A model generated the notes under the pieces. The model saw nothing but the letters and a program-made list of their open reading frames with translations, had not been told where the DNA came from and ran no database searches. A program made the position numbers and the translations under genes. From Dechloromonas sp. CZR5 (GTDB lineage: Bacteria; Pseudomonadota; Gammaproteobacteria; Burkholderiales; Rhodocyclaceae), in NCBI RefSeq assembly GCF_008711155.1, contig NZ_VUYQ01000002.1, positions 186,001 through 250,000 on the forward strand: a stretch of 64,000 bases of DNA. Reading direction: 5' to 3'. Of this stretch, positions 8,247 to 16,600 are shown one piece after another (positions within the stretch are counted from its first letter, which is position 1; each line of letters opens with the position of its first letter).

Positions 8247-9554
8247 ATGCAATTTTGCGGCTATCTTGCCGCGGTGCGCCCGTCGCGGCGCGCCGTCAGT
8301 ATCCTGGCCGGGGCATGCCTTGCCCTGGCCCTCCCCCTGGCGTCGGCCCGAGCGGCCGCTTCCCTGACCCTCGACGAAGCCTGGCGCCTGGCCGAAACCG
8401 CCAACCCGACCCTGCGCACAGCGCAGGCCAGGCTGGCGGCAGCCGAGGGCGAACTCACCGATGCGCGCAGTCTTCTCTGGAACAATCCTCAGCTCGCCCT
8501 TGAGCAGGCACGGCGAAAAGTCCCGCAGCCGGGCCTCGCCGCCGACAAGCAGCGGGAGTGGAACGCCGGCATTGCGCAGACCTTCGAAATCGCCGGGCAG
8601 CAAGCTTACCGCCGTGAGGCGGCCAGCCAGGAACTGGAGGCCTTGCAGGCAGCGCTGCGGGAGGCGCGTCGCCAAGTCCGCGTCGACATCGAACAGCGCT
8701 TTGTGCAGGTGCTGGCCTTGCAGCTGCGCATTGCCACCGAGGAAGAAGCGCTCAGGTTGGTCGACAACGCCGCAGCGGCCGTGCAGAAGCGGGTGGCGGC
8801 GGGCGAGGACAGCCGCCTCGACGGCAACCTGGCAGCGGTAGAGGCGGAGCGCGGACGCAACCAGCTTGCCTCCCTGCGGGAACGGCTCACCGAGGCCCGG
8901 GCCGAGCTGGCCAGCGCCCTACAACAGGCGCCCGACAGCCTGCCCGAGGTCGCCGGCGAGCTGACACCCGCGGCCCCGAGCTACACCCTCGATCAGTTGC
9001 TCGCGACGGCGCGCTCGCGGCCGCAGTTGCAGGCCCTGGAACGACGGGAAGCGGCGGCGGCCAGCCGCCTCGGCCTGGAGCGGGCCGCGGTCTACCCGGA
9101 CATCACCCTTGGCTTGACGGCCGGCCGCGAAGGGCCCAACGACGCCCGGGAAAAGGTGGTCGGCCTCAGCCTGTCGTTGCCGCTACCGCTCTTTCGCCGC
9201 AACGCCGCGGGCATTGGCCGGGCCAGCAGCGAACTTGCCCAGCTGCAGATCGAGCGGCAGGTCGTCGGCCGCGACATCCCCGCCCAGGTACGCGCCCTGT
9301 GGCTCAACGTCGACAGCCTGCGGGCCCGGGTGAAGCGCCTGGAGGAGATGGTGCTGGCCAGCCTTGATCAAAACCAGCGCCTGTCGGCCACCGCCTATCG
9401 CGCCGGCGAGATCGGCCTCCTGCAGCTCATCGTGGTGAATCGGCAGGTGCTCGACGGGCGCCGCGACCTGGTCGATGCCCGCAGTGAACTGCGGCTGGCC
9501 ACCATCGCCCTCGAAGCCGCGGCCGGCTGGCCAGGGGCCGGAGAAGCCCGATGA
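8247..9554 (+). CDS. TolC-family outer-membrane channel of a heavy-metal RND efflux system (CzcC-like)
   Basis: 435 residues with a signal peptide ending near ASARAAASL. Two outer-membrane efflux repeats follow, marked by LTLDEAWRLAETANPTL at the start of the first and a second coiled-coil half after YTLDQLLATARSRPQL. The Ala, Gln and Arg-rich helices are those of the periplasmic tunnel. It carries substrate from the RND pump across the outer membrane. GAAAGG lies 8 bases before the ATG. The stop overlaps the ATGA of the longer adaptor frame, showing tight coupling with the next gene. Confidence 0.9.
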   Translation: MQFCGYLAAVRPSRRAVSILAGACLALALPLASARAAASLTLDEAWRLAETANPTLRTAQARLAAAEGELTDARSLLWNNPQLALEQARRKVPQPGLAADKQREWNAGIAQTFEIAGQQAYRREAASQELEALQAALREARRQVRVDIEQRFVQVLALQLRIATEEEALRLVDNAAAAVQKRVAAGEDSRLDGNLAAVEAERGRNQLASLRERLTEARAELASALQQAPDSLPEVAGELTPAAPSYTLDQLLATARSRPQLQALERREAAAASRLGLERAAVYPDITLGLTAGREGPNDAREKVVGLSLSLPLPLFRRNAAGIGRASSELAQLQIERQVVGRDIPAQVRALWLNVDSLRARVKRLEEMVLASLDQNQRLSATAYRAGEIGLLQLIVVNRQVLDGRRDLVDARSELRLATIALEAAAGWPGAGEAR

Positions 9555-9604
9555 ATCCGCAGTCGATGATTTCCAACCGCAAGAATTCTTCCAAAAGGCA
9601 ATCC

Positions 9605-10837
9605 ATGCCAGTATTTTCCCTTCGGCGCGCCGCCTGGCTCGCCTGCCTGGCCGGGGCGTTCGTCCTGGCCGCCTGCAACAAGCCTGATCCTGCGCCGGCC
9701 GAGGCAAAGCCGGCGCCCGTCGCCAAGGAAGAAATGGTCCCTGCCAAGAACCCGGAGGACAAGGAGGGCGACGACAAGCCGGCCGAAGCTGCTGAAGCAG
9801 GACAATTGAAGTTGTCCGCCGAGGAAATTGAGACCGCCGGCATCCAGGTCGAAGCGCTGGCGGCGCAATCGGTCGCCGACCAGGTGGTGCTGACCGCCAC
9901 CATCCGCGCCAACCAGGAGCGCATCGCCCATGTCGCACCTCGGGTGTCGGCGCGCATCACACAAGTCAAGGCCAAGCTCGGCGACAACGTGAAGGCCGGT
10001 CAGCCCCTGGCGCTCTTGGACAGTATGGAACTGGGCGAGGCCCACTCCGCCTATCGCCAGGCGCAAAGCCAGTTGGCGCTGGCCAAGGCCGATTTCGAGC
10101 GGGCCCAGAAGCTCAAGGCCGAGGAAATCATTCCCGACAAGGATTACCTGCGCGCCCGCAGTGAGTACGAAAAGGCCCGCGCCAGTCTGCGCGCTGCCGA
10201 CGACCGCCTGCGGCTCCTCGATGCCGCGCACGACGAGTCGGACACCGGCCCGGTCTCGTTGTTTCCGGTCAAGGCGCCGTTTGCCGGCACGGTGATCGAG
10301 AAGAGCGCGGTATTGGGCGAACTGGCCCAACCGGACAAGAGCCTCTTTACCGTGGCCGACCTGTCGACCCTGTGGATCGAAGCCAACCTGTTCGAGAAAG
10401 ACCTCGGCCGGGTGCGAGTGGGAGCGCCGGCCATGGTGACGGTGAGCGCCTATCCCGGTGAAGCGTTCCAGGGCCGGCTGACCTATATCAGCAGCACCGT
10501 GGACAGGGAAACCCGGGCGGTGCAGGCGCGGGTCGAGGTCCCCAACCCGGACCGGCGCCTGAAGCCCGAGATGTTCGCGACGGCGGCCATCGCCACCGCT
10601 TCCACGACCGAGGCGCTGACCCTGCCGCAGGCGGCGGTGTTGCTGGTGAACGGCCAGCCCACGGCCTTTGTCCGCGAAGCGGGTGGCTTCGAACCCCGTG
10701 CCGTCGAAGTGGGCGACAAGGTCGGCAAGCGCATTGTCCTCACGAGCGGCGTCAAGGCCGGCGAGTCGGTGGTGGTGGCGGGCGCCTATGCGCTCAAGGC
10801 ACGCCTCCTCAAGTCGCAAATCGGCGACGCGGACTGA
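9605..10837 (+). CDS. Periplasmic adaptor (membrane fusion) lipoprotein of a heavy-metal RND system (CzcB/CusB-like)
   Basis: 410 residues from the ATG at 9605. It has a lipoprotein signal (WLACLAGAFVLAAC) with the lipobox cysteine early in the mature protein. The in-frame ATG at 9551 overlaps the preceding stop but would put 18 extra residues before the signal, so the later start is preferred. The domains are a linker with acidic/Lys repeats, a biotinyl-lipoyl-like beta hairpin (VAPRVSARITQVKAKLGDNV), an alpha hairpin and a beta barrel (VKAPFAGTVIEKSAVLGE). It joins the RND pump to the TolC-type channel. It ends 9 bases before the pump gene. Confidence 0.9.
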   Translation: MPVFSLRRAAWLACLAGAFVLAACNKPDPAPAEAKPAPVAKEEMVPAKNPEDKEGDDKPAEAAEAGQLKLSAEEIETAGIQVEALAAQSVADQVVLTATIRANQERIAHVAPRVSARITQVKAKLGDNVKAGQPLALLDSMELGEAHSAYRQAQSQLALAKADFERAQKLKAEEIIPDKDYLRARSEYEKARASLRAADDRLRLLDAAHDESDTGPVSLFPVKAPFAGTVIEKSAVLGELAQPDKSLFTVADLSTLWIEANLFEKDLGRVRVGAPAMVTVSAYPGEAFQGRLTYISSTVDRETRAVQARVEVPNPDRRLKPEMFATAAIATASTTEALTLPQAAVLLVNGQPTAFVREAGGFEPRAVEVGDKVGKRIVLTSGVKAGESVVVAGAYALKARLLKSQIGDAD

Positions 10838-10846
10838 GGGGTCGTC

Positions 10847-13800
10847 ATGCTTAATAACATTGTCGATATCTCGCTGCGCTACAAGGTGCTGGTCCTGGTG
10901 GGTTTCCTGCTTGTCGTGGTCTTCGGCATTCAGGCATTCCGCACGGTGCCGGTGGATGCCTTCCCGGACGTAACGCCGGTACAGGTCAATATCTATACCG
11001 AATCGCCAGGGCTGGCCGCCGAGGACGTCGAGAAACTCCTCACTTTCCCGGTGGAAACCGCCATGGCCGGCCTGCCCGGGGTCGAGGAAATCCGCTCGGT
11101 GTCCCTGTTCGGGCTCTCCTACGTGAGCGTCTATTTCAAGGACAACGTGGATATCTATTTCGCCCGCCGCCTGGCCGGCGAAAAACTCCTGGAAGCGAAA
11201 GAGCGGATTCCCGAGGGCTATGGCGAACCATCTCTGGGGCCGAATAGCTCCGGATTAGGCCAGGTGTTCTGGTACACCGTCGAATCCGCTGATAAGAAAC
11301 TCTCGACCATGGACCTGCGCACCCTGCAGGACTGGAACGTGCGGCTCATGCTGCGCACGGCCTCCGGCGTCGATGATGTGGTTTCCTGGGGCGGCGACGA
11401 GAAGCAGTTCCAGGTGCTCATCCAGCCGCAGAAACTGATCAAGTACGGCCTCAGCTTCAAGGCGGTGATGGAGGCGCTGACCGCCAACAATCGCCAGGTC
11501 GGTGGCCAGTACGTGAATCTCGGCCAGGAGCAGTACCTGGTGCGCGGCCTGGGATTGGTCGCCAATAGCCGCGACATCGGCAACATCGTGATCACCCAGC
11601 ACGACGGCGCACCGATCTATGTGCGCGACGTGGCCGAAGTGAAGGAGGCGCCCGGCCTGCGTTTCGGCGCGGTGACCAAGGACGGCCGGGAAGTGGTGCT
11701 GGGACAGGCACTGGCCCGCATCAACGAAAATGCCAAGAGCGTCGTCGATGCGGTAAAAACCAAGCTCAAGGTGGCCCAGCAGGCATTGCCGGCGGGCGTG
11801 ACCATCACCCCGGAGTACGACCGCACTGAACTGGTCGAGAAGGCCCTCAAGACGGCGGAGAATGCGCTGCTGGAAGGCTCGATCCTGGTGGCGGTCGTCC
11901 TCTTCCTGTTCCTCGGGGAAATCCGTTCGGCCATCGTCGTGGTCGTCACCCTGCCGCTCGCCATGCTGATCGCCTTCATCCTCATGCAGTTCTTCGGGAT
12001 GTCGGCCAACCTGATGTCGCTGGCCGGTCTCGCCATCGGCATCGGCATGATGGTGGATGGCGCGGTGGTGATGGTGGAAAACAGCTTCCGCCTGCTCTCC
12101 CACCAGGCCGGCAAAGCGGTGAACAAGACGCACGTGATGCTGGAAGCAGCGCGGGAGGTGATCAACCCCATTGCCTTCGCCATCCTCATCATCATCGTCG
12201 TGTTCCTGCCGCTCTTCTCCCTGACCGGCCTGGAGGGCAAGCTGTTCAAGCCCATGGCGCTCACCATCGCCTTCGCCATGGTGGGCTCGCTCATCCTGAC
12301 GCTCACCTTGGTGCCGGTGCTGGCGGCGCTGATCCTGAAACCGAAGGAAGAGAAGGACACCTTCATCCTGCGCCACGCCAAGCGGCTGTACCTGCCGCTG
12401 CTGGACTGGGCTCTCGACCGGAAGAAGCAAGTGATCGGCGGCGCCCTGGCGCTGCTGGTAGCGGCACTCGCCGTCTTCCCCTTCCTCGGCAAGGAATTCA
12501 TGCCCACCCTGCAGGAGGGAACGCTCATCTTCCGCGTCACCGGCATTCCCTCCACTTCGCTGGAAGAGAGCCTCGGTGTCGCCAAGCGCATCGACACCGC
12601 CCTGAAACAGCAGTTCCCCCAGGTGACGTCCACCCTAGCCACCATCGGCCGCGCCGAGAAGGGCGAGACGGCGGACGTGAATTACATGGAAGTGCTGGTG
12701 GACCTGAAACCGGCGGACGAGTGGCCCGAACGCATGCCCATGCCGAAACTCGCCCATGAAATGCAGGAGTCCCTGGAAAAGGCCATTCCCACGGTGGTGT
12801 TTGCCTCCACTCAGCCCATCCAGATGCGGGTCGAGGAACTTATCTCCGGCGTGCGGGCGACCCTGGCCCTCAAGATCTACGGCGAGGATCTCGCGACGCT
12901 GGACCGTCTGGCCGGCCAGATGAAGGCCGTGCTCGACCAAGTGCCCGGTGCCGCCGACCTGTCCCTGGAGGCGAACAAGGGCAAGCCGCAGATGGTGATC
13001 AAGGTCAATCGCGACGAGGCAGCCCGCTACGGCATCAACGCTGACGAGATCCTGGAGGTGGTGCAGGCCGGCATCGGCGGCAAGACAGTGTCGACCATCA
13101 TCGACGGCGTCAAGCGCTTCGATCTTCAGGTCCGGCTGGATGCAGCCTTCCGCGACAGCCAGCAGGCGATCGCCGACATCCCCATTCGCACCCAGTCCGG
13201 GGCGCTGGTGCCCTTGTCCCGGGTGGCCACGGTGGAGACGGACGAGGGCTACTCCTTTGTGCGCCGGGAACAGCTACAGCGCTACGCGGTGATCCAGATG
13301 GACGTGAAGGGACGTGACGTTGACGGCTTCGTGCAGGAAGCCGAGGCGAAGCTGCGGCAGCAGGTCAAGTTGCCGGCCGGCTACTGGATCGAGTGGGGCG
13401 GCGCCTTCGAAAACCAGCAGCGGGCCATGGCCCGGCTGGCGGTGATCGTGCCGCTGACCATCGGACTCATCTTCATCCTGCTGTACACCGCCTTCAACTC
13501 GCTCACCCATGCGACGCTGATCATCGCCAACGTGCCCTTCGCCGTCATCGGCGGCGTCTTCGGGCTGGCGCTCACCGGCCAGTATGTGTCGGTGCCTTCC
13601 GCCATCGGCTTCATCGCCGTCTTCGGCGTCGCCATGTTGAACGGCATCGTGCTGGTCTCCTTCCTCAACGACCAGCGGCAACGGGGCTTGTCCATCCGCG
13701 AGGCGGTGCGCCAGGGGGCCGCCTTGCGCCTGCGGCCGGTACTGATGACCGCTTCCGTGGCCATCCTGGGCCTCATCCCCATGCTGCTCTCGCAAGGGGT

Positions 13801-13939
13801 GGGCGCCGAAACCCAGCGACCGCTGGCCACCGTCGTGGTGGGCGGGCTGTTCACTTCCACGGCCCTGACCCTGCTCCTGCTGCCGCTCATGTACGAATGG
13901 GCGGAAGGCCGGCGGGAACGCAAGCAGACATCCATTTAA
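10847..13939 (+). CDS. Heavy-metal efflux RND pump (CzcA/CusA family)
   Basis: 1030 residues with the RND plan: TM1, a periplasmic loop, TM2-TM6, a second loop, TM7-TM12. The start reads IVDISLRYKVLVLVGFLL and VDAFPDVTPVQVNIYTESPG is the heavy-metal-RND signature. In TM4 the charged residues lie in IGMMVDGAVVMVEN. The Asp-Phe-Gly present in CzcA/CnrA (DFG, HME1/2) is replaced by IGIG, so the pump resembles the HME3/CusA side more than classical Zn/Co/Cd pumps. It is driven by proton flow and exports metal from periplasm or cytoplasm. Context with cadA suggests a divalent soft metal, but the TM4 motif leaves the substrate open. Confidence 0.92.
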   Translation: MLNNIVDISLRYKVLVLVGFLLVVVFGIQAFRTVPVDAFPDVTPVQVNIYTESPGLAAEDVEKLLTFPVETAMAGLPGVEEIRSVSLFGLSYVSVYFKDNVDIYFARRLAGEKLLEAKERIPEGYGEPSLGPNSSGLGQVFWYTVESADKKLSTMDLRTLQDWNVRLMLRTASGVDDVVSWGGDEKQFQVLIQPQKLIKYGLSFKAVMEALTANNRQVGGQYVNLGQEQYLVRGLGLVANSRDIGNIVITQHDGAPIYVRDVAEVKEAPGLRFGAVTKDGREVVLGQALARINENAKSVVDAVKTKLKVAQQALPAGVTITPEYDRTELVEKALKTAENALLEGSILVAVVLFLFLGEIRSAIVVVVTLPLAMLIAFILMQFFGMSANLMSLAGLAIGIGMMVDGAVVMVENSFRLLSHQAGKAVNKTHVMLEAAREVINPIAFAILIIIVVFLPLFSLTGLEGKLFKPMALTIAFAMVGSLILTLTLVPVLAALILKPKEEKDTFILRHAKRLYLPLLDWALDRKKQVIGGALALLVAALAVFPFLGKEFMPTLQEGTLIFRVTGIPSTSLEESLGVAKRIDTALKQQFPQVTSTLATIGRAEKGETADVNYMEVLVDLKPADEWPERMPMPKLAHEMQESLEKAIPTVVFASTQPIQMRVEELISGVRATLALKIYGEDLATLDRLAGQMKAVLDQVPGAADLSLEANKGKPQMVIKVNRDEAARYGINADEILEVVQAGIGGKTVSTIIDGVKRFDLQVRLDAAFRDSQQAIADIPIRTQSGALVPLSRVATVETDEGYSFVRREQLQRYAVIQMDVKGRDVDGFVQEAEAKLRQQVKLPAGYWIEWGGAFENQQRAMARLAVIVPLTIGLIFILLYTAFNSLTHATLIIANVPFAVIGGVFGLALTGQYVSVPSAIGFIAVFGVAMLNGIVLVSFLNDQRQRGLSIREAVRQGAALRLRPVLMTASVAILGLIPMLLSQGVGAETQRPLATVVVGGLFTSTALTLLLLPLMYEWAEGRRERKQTSI

Positions 13940-13987
13940 CCGGACGCTGCGGTCCCACCTCCTGGGGCCGCGGCATGGAGAATCGAC

Positions 13988-14326
13988 ATGAAAGAGATCA
14001 AGGCATTTATCCGTCAACATCGCATCGCCGACGTGCTCGAAGCATTGCGGGATTCGGCACTGTGTCATTCCGGCGCGGGCGCCGGCTGCCACAACGTGAC
14101 GGTATCCCGCGTGCAACGTCCGCTCACGGATGCCGACCCGACGCAGCAGCATTACTCGATGGAGTTGGCCGAACCCGTGGTGGCCGAATACAAGCTGGAA
14201 CTCCTGTGCGCGGACGATCTGGCCGACTCCCTGGTGGACCTCATCGCGAAGGCGGCGCACACGGGGCAGCCCGAGGCAGGGTGGGTCGTCGTGAGCGAAG
14301 TTCAGCGGGCGGAGGAGATTCGGTGA
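13988..14326 (+). CDS. PII-like signalling protein linked to metal efflux (PII-NG type)
   Basis: 112 residues with the GlnB fold: MKEIKAFIRQHRIADVLEAL for beta1-alpha1, a T-loop stretch, then VAEYKLELLCADDLADSLVD and the AHTGQPEAGWVVVSEV B-loop/beta4 segment. The uridylylated tyrosine context of true GlnB (LYRGAEY) is absent. Paired Cys-His motifs stand at C26-H27 and C34-H35. A divergent PII subgroup is known to sit beside heavy-metal RND pumps, and this gene fits it. GGAG lies 7 bases before the ATG and the pump gene ends 48 bases upstream. It may gate the pump in response to nucleotides or metal. That function is inference. Confidence 0.8.
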   Translation: MKEIKAFIRQHRIADVLEALRDSALCHSGAGAGCHNVTVSRVQRPLTDADPTQQHYSMELAEPVVAEYKLELLCADDLADSLVDLIAKAAHTGQPEAGWVVVSEVQRAEEIR

Positions 14327-14351
14327 GACTTCTGGTGGCAGGTAGGTAGCC

Positions 14352-14447
14352 GCTCTGGTCTTTGCCGTGCTGATTGCGGTTCACATCGCGGCGGCGCTGA
14401 AGCACCTGTAGCGAGACAAGGACGGCGTGTTTCAGCGGATGATGCCA
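14352..14447 (+). pseudogene. Cytochrome b561 C-terminal remnant
   Basis: The frame reads ALVFAVLIAVHIAAALKHL, a TAG at 14409-14411, then RDKDGVFQRMMP. This matches the last helix and tail of cytochrome b561, including the haem-ligand histidine region HIAAALKHH. Only about 31 codons remain, bounded upstream by another in-frame TAG at 14343. It lies between the PII-like gene and the DUF411 gene, a place where b561 genes are common neighbours of DUF411 proteins. Confidence 0.7.
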
Positions 14448-14478
14448 AACTGGCAACAACATAATGGAGAACATTTTG

Positions 14479-14913
14479 ATGCGAAAACTGATTACTGGCC
14501 TGCTGGCGGCCTTGGCGCTACAGAGTGTGCTGGCGGCAACACTGCCCGAAGTGACCGTCTATAAGGATCCCAATTGCGGTTGCTGCACCGAGTGGGCCAA
14601 GCACATGCAAGCGTCGGGCTTCACGGTGAAGCAGGTCAATTCCCAAGCCATGGACGTGGAACGGCAACGGTTTGGGGTGCCCCCGCATTTGGCCAGTTGC
14701 CATACTGCGAAAGTTGGCGGCTATACCGTGGAGGGCCATGTGCCGGCCTCCGCCGTCAAGAAAATGCTGGCCGAAAAGCCGTCGATACAGGGCCTGACTA
14801 TTCCTGGAATGCCGGCGAACGCGCCAGGAATGGGGCAGCACCGTGAGGGAACGCTCAAGGTGTACACCTTGCCCAAAGCAGGTGAGTCGTCACGCATCTA
14901 CTCGGTCGAGTAG
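14479..14913 (+). CDS. DUF411 family periplasmic metal-binding protein
   Basis: 144 residues. The signal peptide is MRKLITGLLAALALQSVLA. The mature domain holds VYKDPNCGCCTEWAKHM, the hallmark CxCC of DUF411, and later HLASCHTAKVGGYTVEGHVP with another Cys-His pair. Related proteins occur in copper and czc-type clusters and are thought to bind or carry metal in the periplasm. The ATG at 14479 is preferred because GGAG lies 9 bases upstream and the signal peptide is clean; an ATG at 14464 is in frame. It ends the metal block on the plus strand. Confidence 0.87.
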   Translation: MRKLITGLLAALALQSVLAATLPEVTVYKDPNCGCCTEWAKHMQASGFTVKQVNSQAMDVERQRFGVPPHLASCHTAKVGGYTVEGHVPASAVKKMLAEKPSIQGLTIPGMPANAPGMGQHREGTLKVYTLPKAGESSRIYSVE

Positions 14914-15162
14914 GGCTGATTTCCAAAAGTGCGGTTTGGTGCGTTTTGGTAGTGCGGTACTGCCACAGGCTGCACCCGGCCACATTACTGACGTAGCTTG
15001 GGAGGTAAACTAATGGCTGCAATGGCCGATTTCCGGCCTCATGCTAGAGGCAACCGGCTGCACCTCCGTATTCCCGTTTGCCTGACTTCAATTGGATAGC
15101 TCAATCCAAAAAAAGAAGCTCCTCAAACGACAGGGGACCGAAGTCCCCTTGTAGTATTCGAA

Positions 15163-15714
15163 TCAGTTGCAGTTCCTCAAGTCCTGCATCTGAAGCTCAC
15201 TCTTTTTTGCCCAGCCCACAAACATTCCATCCTGAGAATTGGTGAGCCCGACATATTGACCACCGTTGGTCTGTGAAACCTTGTAGCCGGTATATTCTGA
15301 TACGCTGCCAATCTTTGTGGTGGCAGCCATATCTGAGTAAGCAGCGACATTTGGTTTAGCAGCAACGACACATTGCTTCGCCCACTTATCAGCCGGAGTC
15401 TTTTGAGAGGGTTGTTGAGGCGGCTTCTTCGTGTACTCCATGTAGTACCACTCGATACGACCAGCAAAATCGTTGTAGGTTTGGTTGATGCAACGCATGG
15501 TCTTGCAATACTTGACGTTGGCGTCCGTGTTAGCGGACTTGTTCTGGATTTCAGCCCAGTGCTTCTGCATGAAGTCCGGATTCTGACGCAGCCAGTCCAG
15601 CTTCGGCTTAGCCCTGCCCAGAATTTCATTCGAACAATCCTGACGGTCCCAATCGCAGGCTTGCGCCAACGAAAAGAACGCCAGCCCGATGGCGAATGCA
15701 AAAATCGATTTCAT
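15163..15714 (-). CDS. Unidentified secreted protein with SH3-like C-terminus
   Basis: 183 residues. The signal peptide MKSIFAFAIGLAFFSLAQA is followed by a Cys-containing helical domain (CDWDRQDC, YCKTMRCINQTYNDF). The C-terminal half (ASYSDM-like repeats, SEYTGYKVSQT, MFVGWAKKSELQ) looks like a bacterial SH3 or tachylectin-like beta domain. No family is recognised with confidence. The small-lysozyme-inhibitor style motif YCKTMRCINQTYNDF suggests an envelope role. It lies behind an unknown 112-residue gene on the same strand, with lower GC than the metal block. A GGGGAC hairpin at 15132-15149 follows the stop. Confidence 0.65.
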   Translation of the reverse strand: MKSIFAFAIGLAFFSLAQACDWDRQDCSNEILGRAKPKLDWLRQNPDFMQKHWAEIQNKSANTDANVKYCKTMRCINQTYNDFAGRIEWYYMEYTKKPPQQPSQKTPADKWAKQCVVAAKPNVAAYSDMAATTKIGSVSEYTGYKVSQTNGGQYVGLTNSQDGMFVGWAKKSELQMQDLRNCN

Positions 15715-15753
15715 AATTCTCCCTTAGATAACGCGCAGCGCCCGTTTCGCGCG

Positions 15754-16092
15754 CTACTTCATGTATTTGACAGTAACCGTACCGGCCAGCTTGTTCTTTC
15801 CGATCTCGTAGTCGGGATTGAAAGTGGCAAGGTTGTGCAACCCGATGCCGACGGCAGCCCCCAGGCCAACCACGGCGGCCGGACTGAAAGTTGCCGCCAT
15901 CGTGGCAGAGCGGTACTCCGTAAAAACACGGCATTTAAGGTTCTGCTTTTCCAATCGGCCTTCGATTTTCTCAACCACGGCACTGATGTTGGACACGGCG
16001 ACAACCTGGAACGACTCATGCCGCATGGCGAGCGTATCGAGCTTTTCCATAGTGAGTTCGTCGGCAGTGAATTTCTGAAGATCAATCGACAT
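15754..16092 (-). CDS. Unidentified protein with one hydrophobic segment
   Basis: 112 residues. The N-terminal half is charged and helical (LQKFTADELTMEKLDTLA, VVEKIEGRLEKQNL). A glycine/alanine-rich hydrophobic stretch (AAVVGLGAAVGIGLHNLA) could span a membrane and is followed by a short positively charged tail. No family is recognised. It is probably co-transcribed with the secreted protein gene 39 bases downstream and with the 47-residue membrane protein gene upstream (45 bases). Confidence 0.6.
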   Translation of the reverse strand: MSIDLQKFTADELTMEKLDTLAMRHESFQVVAVSNISAVVEKIEGRLEKQNLKCRVFTEYRSATMAATFSPAAVVGLGAAVGIGLHNLATFNPDYEIGKNKLAGTVTVKYMK

Positions 16093-16136
16093 ACGGTTCC
16101 TTTGAATGGTTGGTGAATACGCTCGTCACCTACGGA

Positions 16137-16280
16137 CTACCGCGGCGCAATAGGGTCTGCTACTCGCCCTTGGTGCTTCATCCATTTCCCATAGACGGAA
16201 ACAGCGATCACCGAGAGAGCACCCGCAACAAACGTGATCGCATAACTCGCCAGGGTTTCGAGGGGAGATTGGTTGTACAT
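16137..16280 (-). CDS. Small membrane protein, 47 residues
   Basis: An ATG at 16280 is preceded by AAGGAG at 8 bases, a strong ribosome binding site. It encodes a single predicted helix (TLASYAITFVAGALSVIAV) followed by a positive tail with KWMKHQ, so the N-terminus should face out. The stop is at 16137-16139. It heads a leftward operon with the genes at 15754 and 15163, and its promoter shares the operator region with the divergent XRE regulator. No family is recognised. Confidence 0.65.
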   Translation of the reverse strand: MYNQSPLETLASYAITFVAGALSVIAVSVYGKWMKHQGRVADPIAPR

Positions 16281-16317
16281 AGAAACGGCTCCTTAAAATG
16301 GGTCGTAAATGCCGTGG

Positions 16318-16348
16318 TCGTGAATGCATCATATCGTCACGATTCACG
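16318..16348. promoter_or_regulatory. Overlapping inverted repeats between divergent genes, probable XRE operator
   Basis: CGTGAAT (16319-16325) mirrors ATTCACG (16342-16348), and TCGTGA (16318-16323) mirrors TCACGA (16337-16342). The repeats lie between the 47-residue gene and the XRE gene start at 16351. That is where an autoregulating repressor would bind. Confidence 0.5.
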
Positions 16349-16350
16349 GC

Positions 16351-16596
16351 ATGGCAAGGGTTTCCGCAAAGCTCGATCTCGACCAGGACCTCGTGAAACT
16401 GGGTAACGCCATCCGTACACGACGGATGGCGTTAGCCCTTTCCCAAGAGGCCCTGGCCGACTATGCTGAGATCGATCGCTCCCATATGGGCAAGATCGAA
16501 CGGGGCGAACGGAATGTGACCTTCTTGAACATCTTGCGGATCGCCAAGGCCATTCAGTGTCAGCCATCCGATCTGCTGATCGACGCGGGACTCTGA
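16351..16596 (+). CDS. XRE/Cro-type helix-turn-helix regulator
   Basis: 81 residues: almost only a Cro/CI-like domain. It contains LGNAIRTRRMALALSQEALA, the turn ADYAEIDRSHMGKIERGERN, and NILRIAKAIQCQPSDLL. Such small regulators control mobile-element genes and restriction-modification C-proteins. An upstream ATG at 16324 is in frame but would put the operator inside the gene, and neither start has a good ribosome binding site, so 16351 is preferred. It ends 4 bases from the stop of the convergent Gp3-like gene. Confidence 0.85.
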   Translation: MARVSAKLDLDQDLVKLGNAIRTRRMALALSQEALADYAEIDRSHMGKIERGERNVTFLNILRIAKAIQCQPSDLLIDAGL

Positions 16597-16600
16597 CGGA

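Noticed and set aside
14998..15100. 28-codon frame MAAMADF after GGGAGGT at 15014
   Set aside because: Good ribosome binding site but too short, and no conserved or membrane feature; left out as unproven.
15132..15149. AGGGGAC/GTCCCCT hairpin as a terminator of the secreted-protein gene
   Set aside because: The stem is good but the T run on the minus strand comes about 14 bases later, so it is mentioned but not listed as a terminator.
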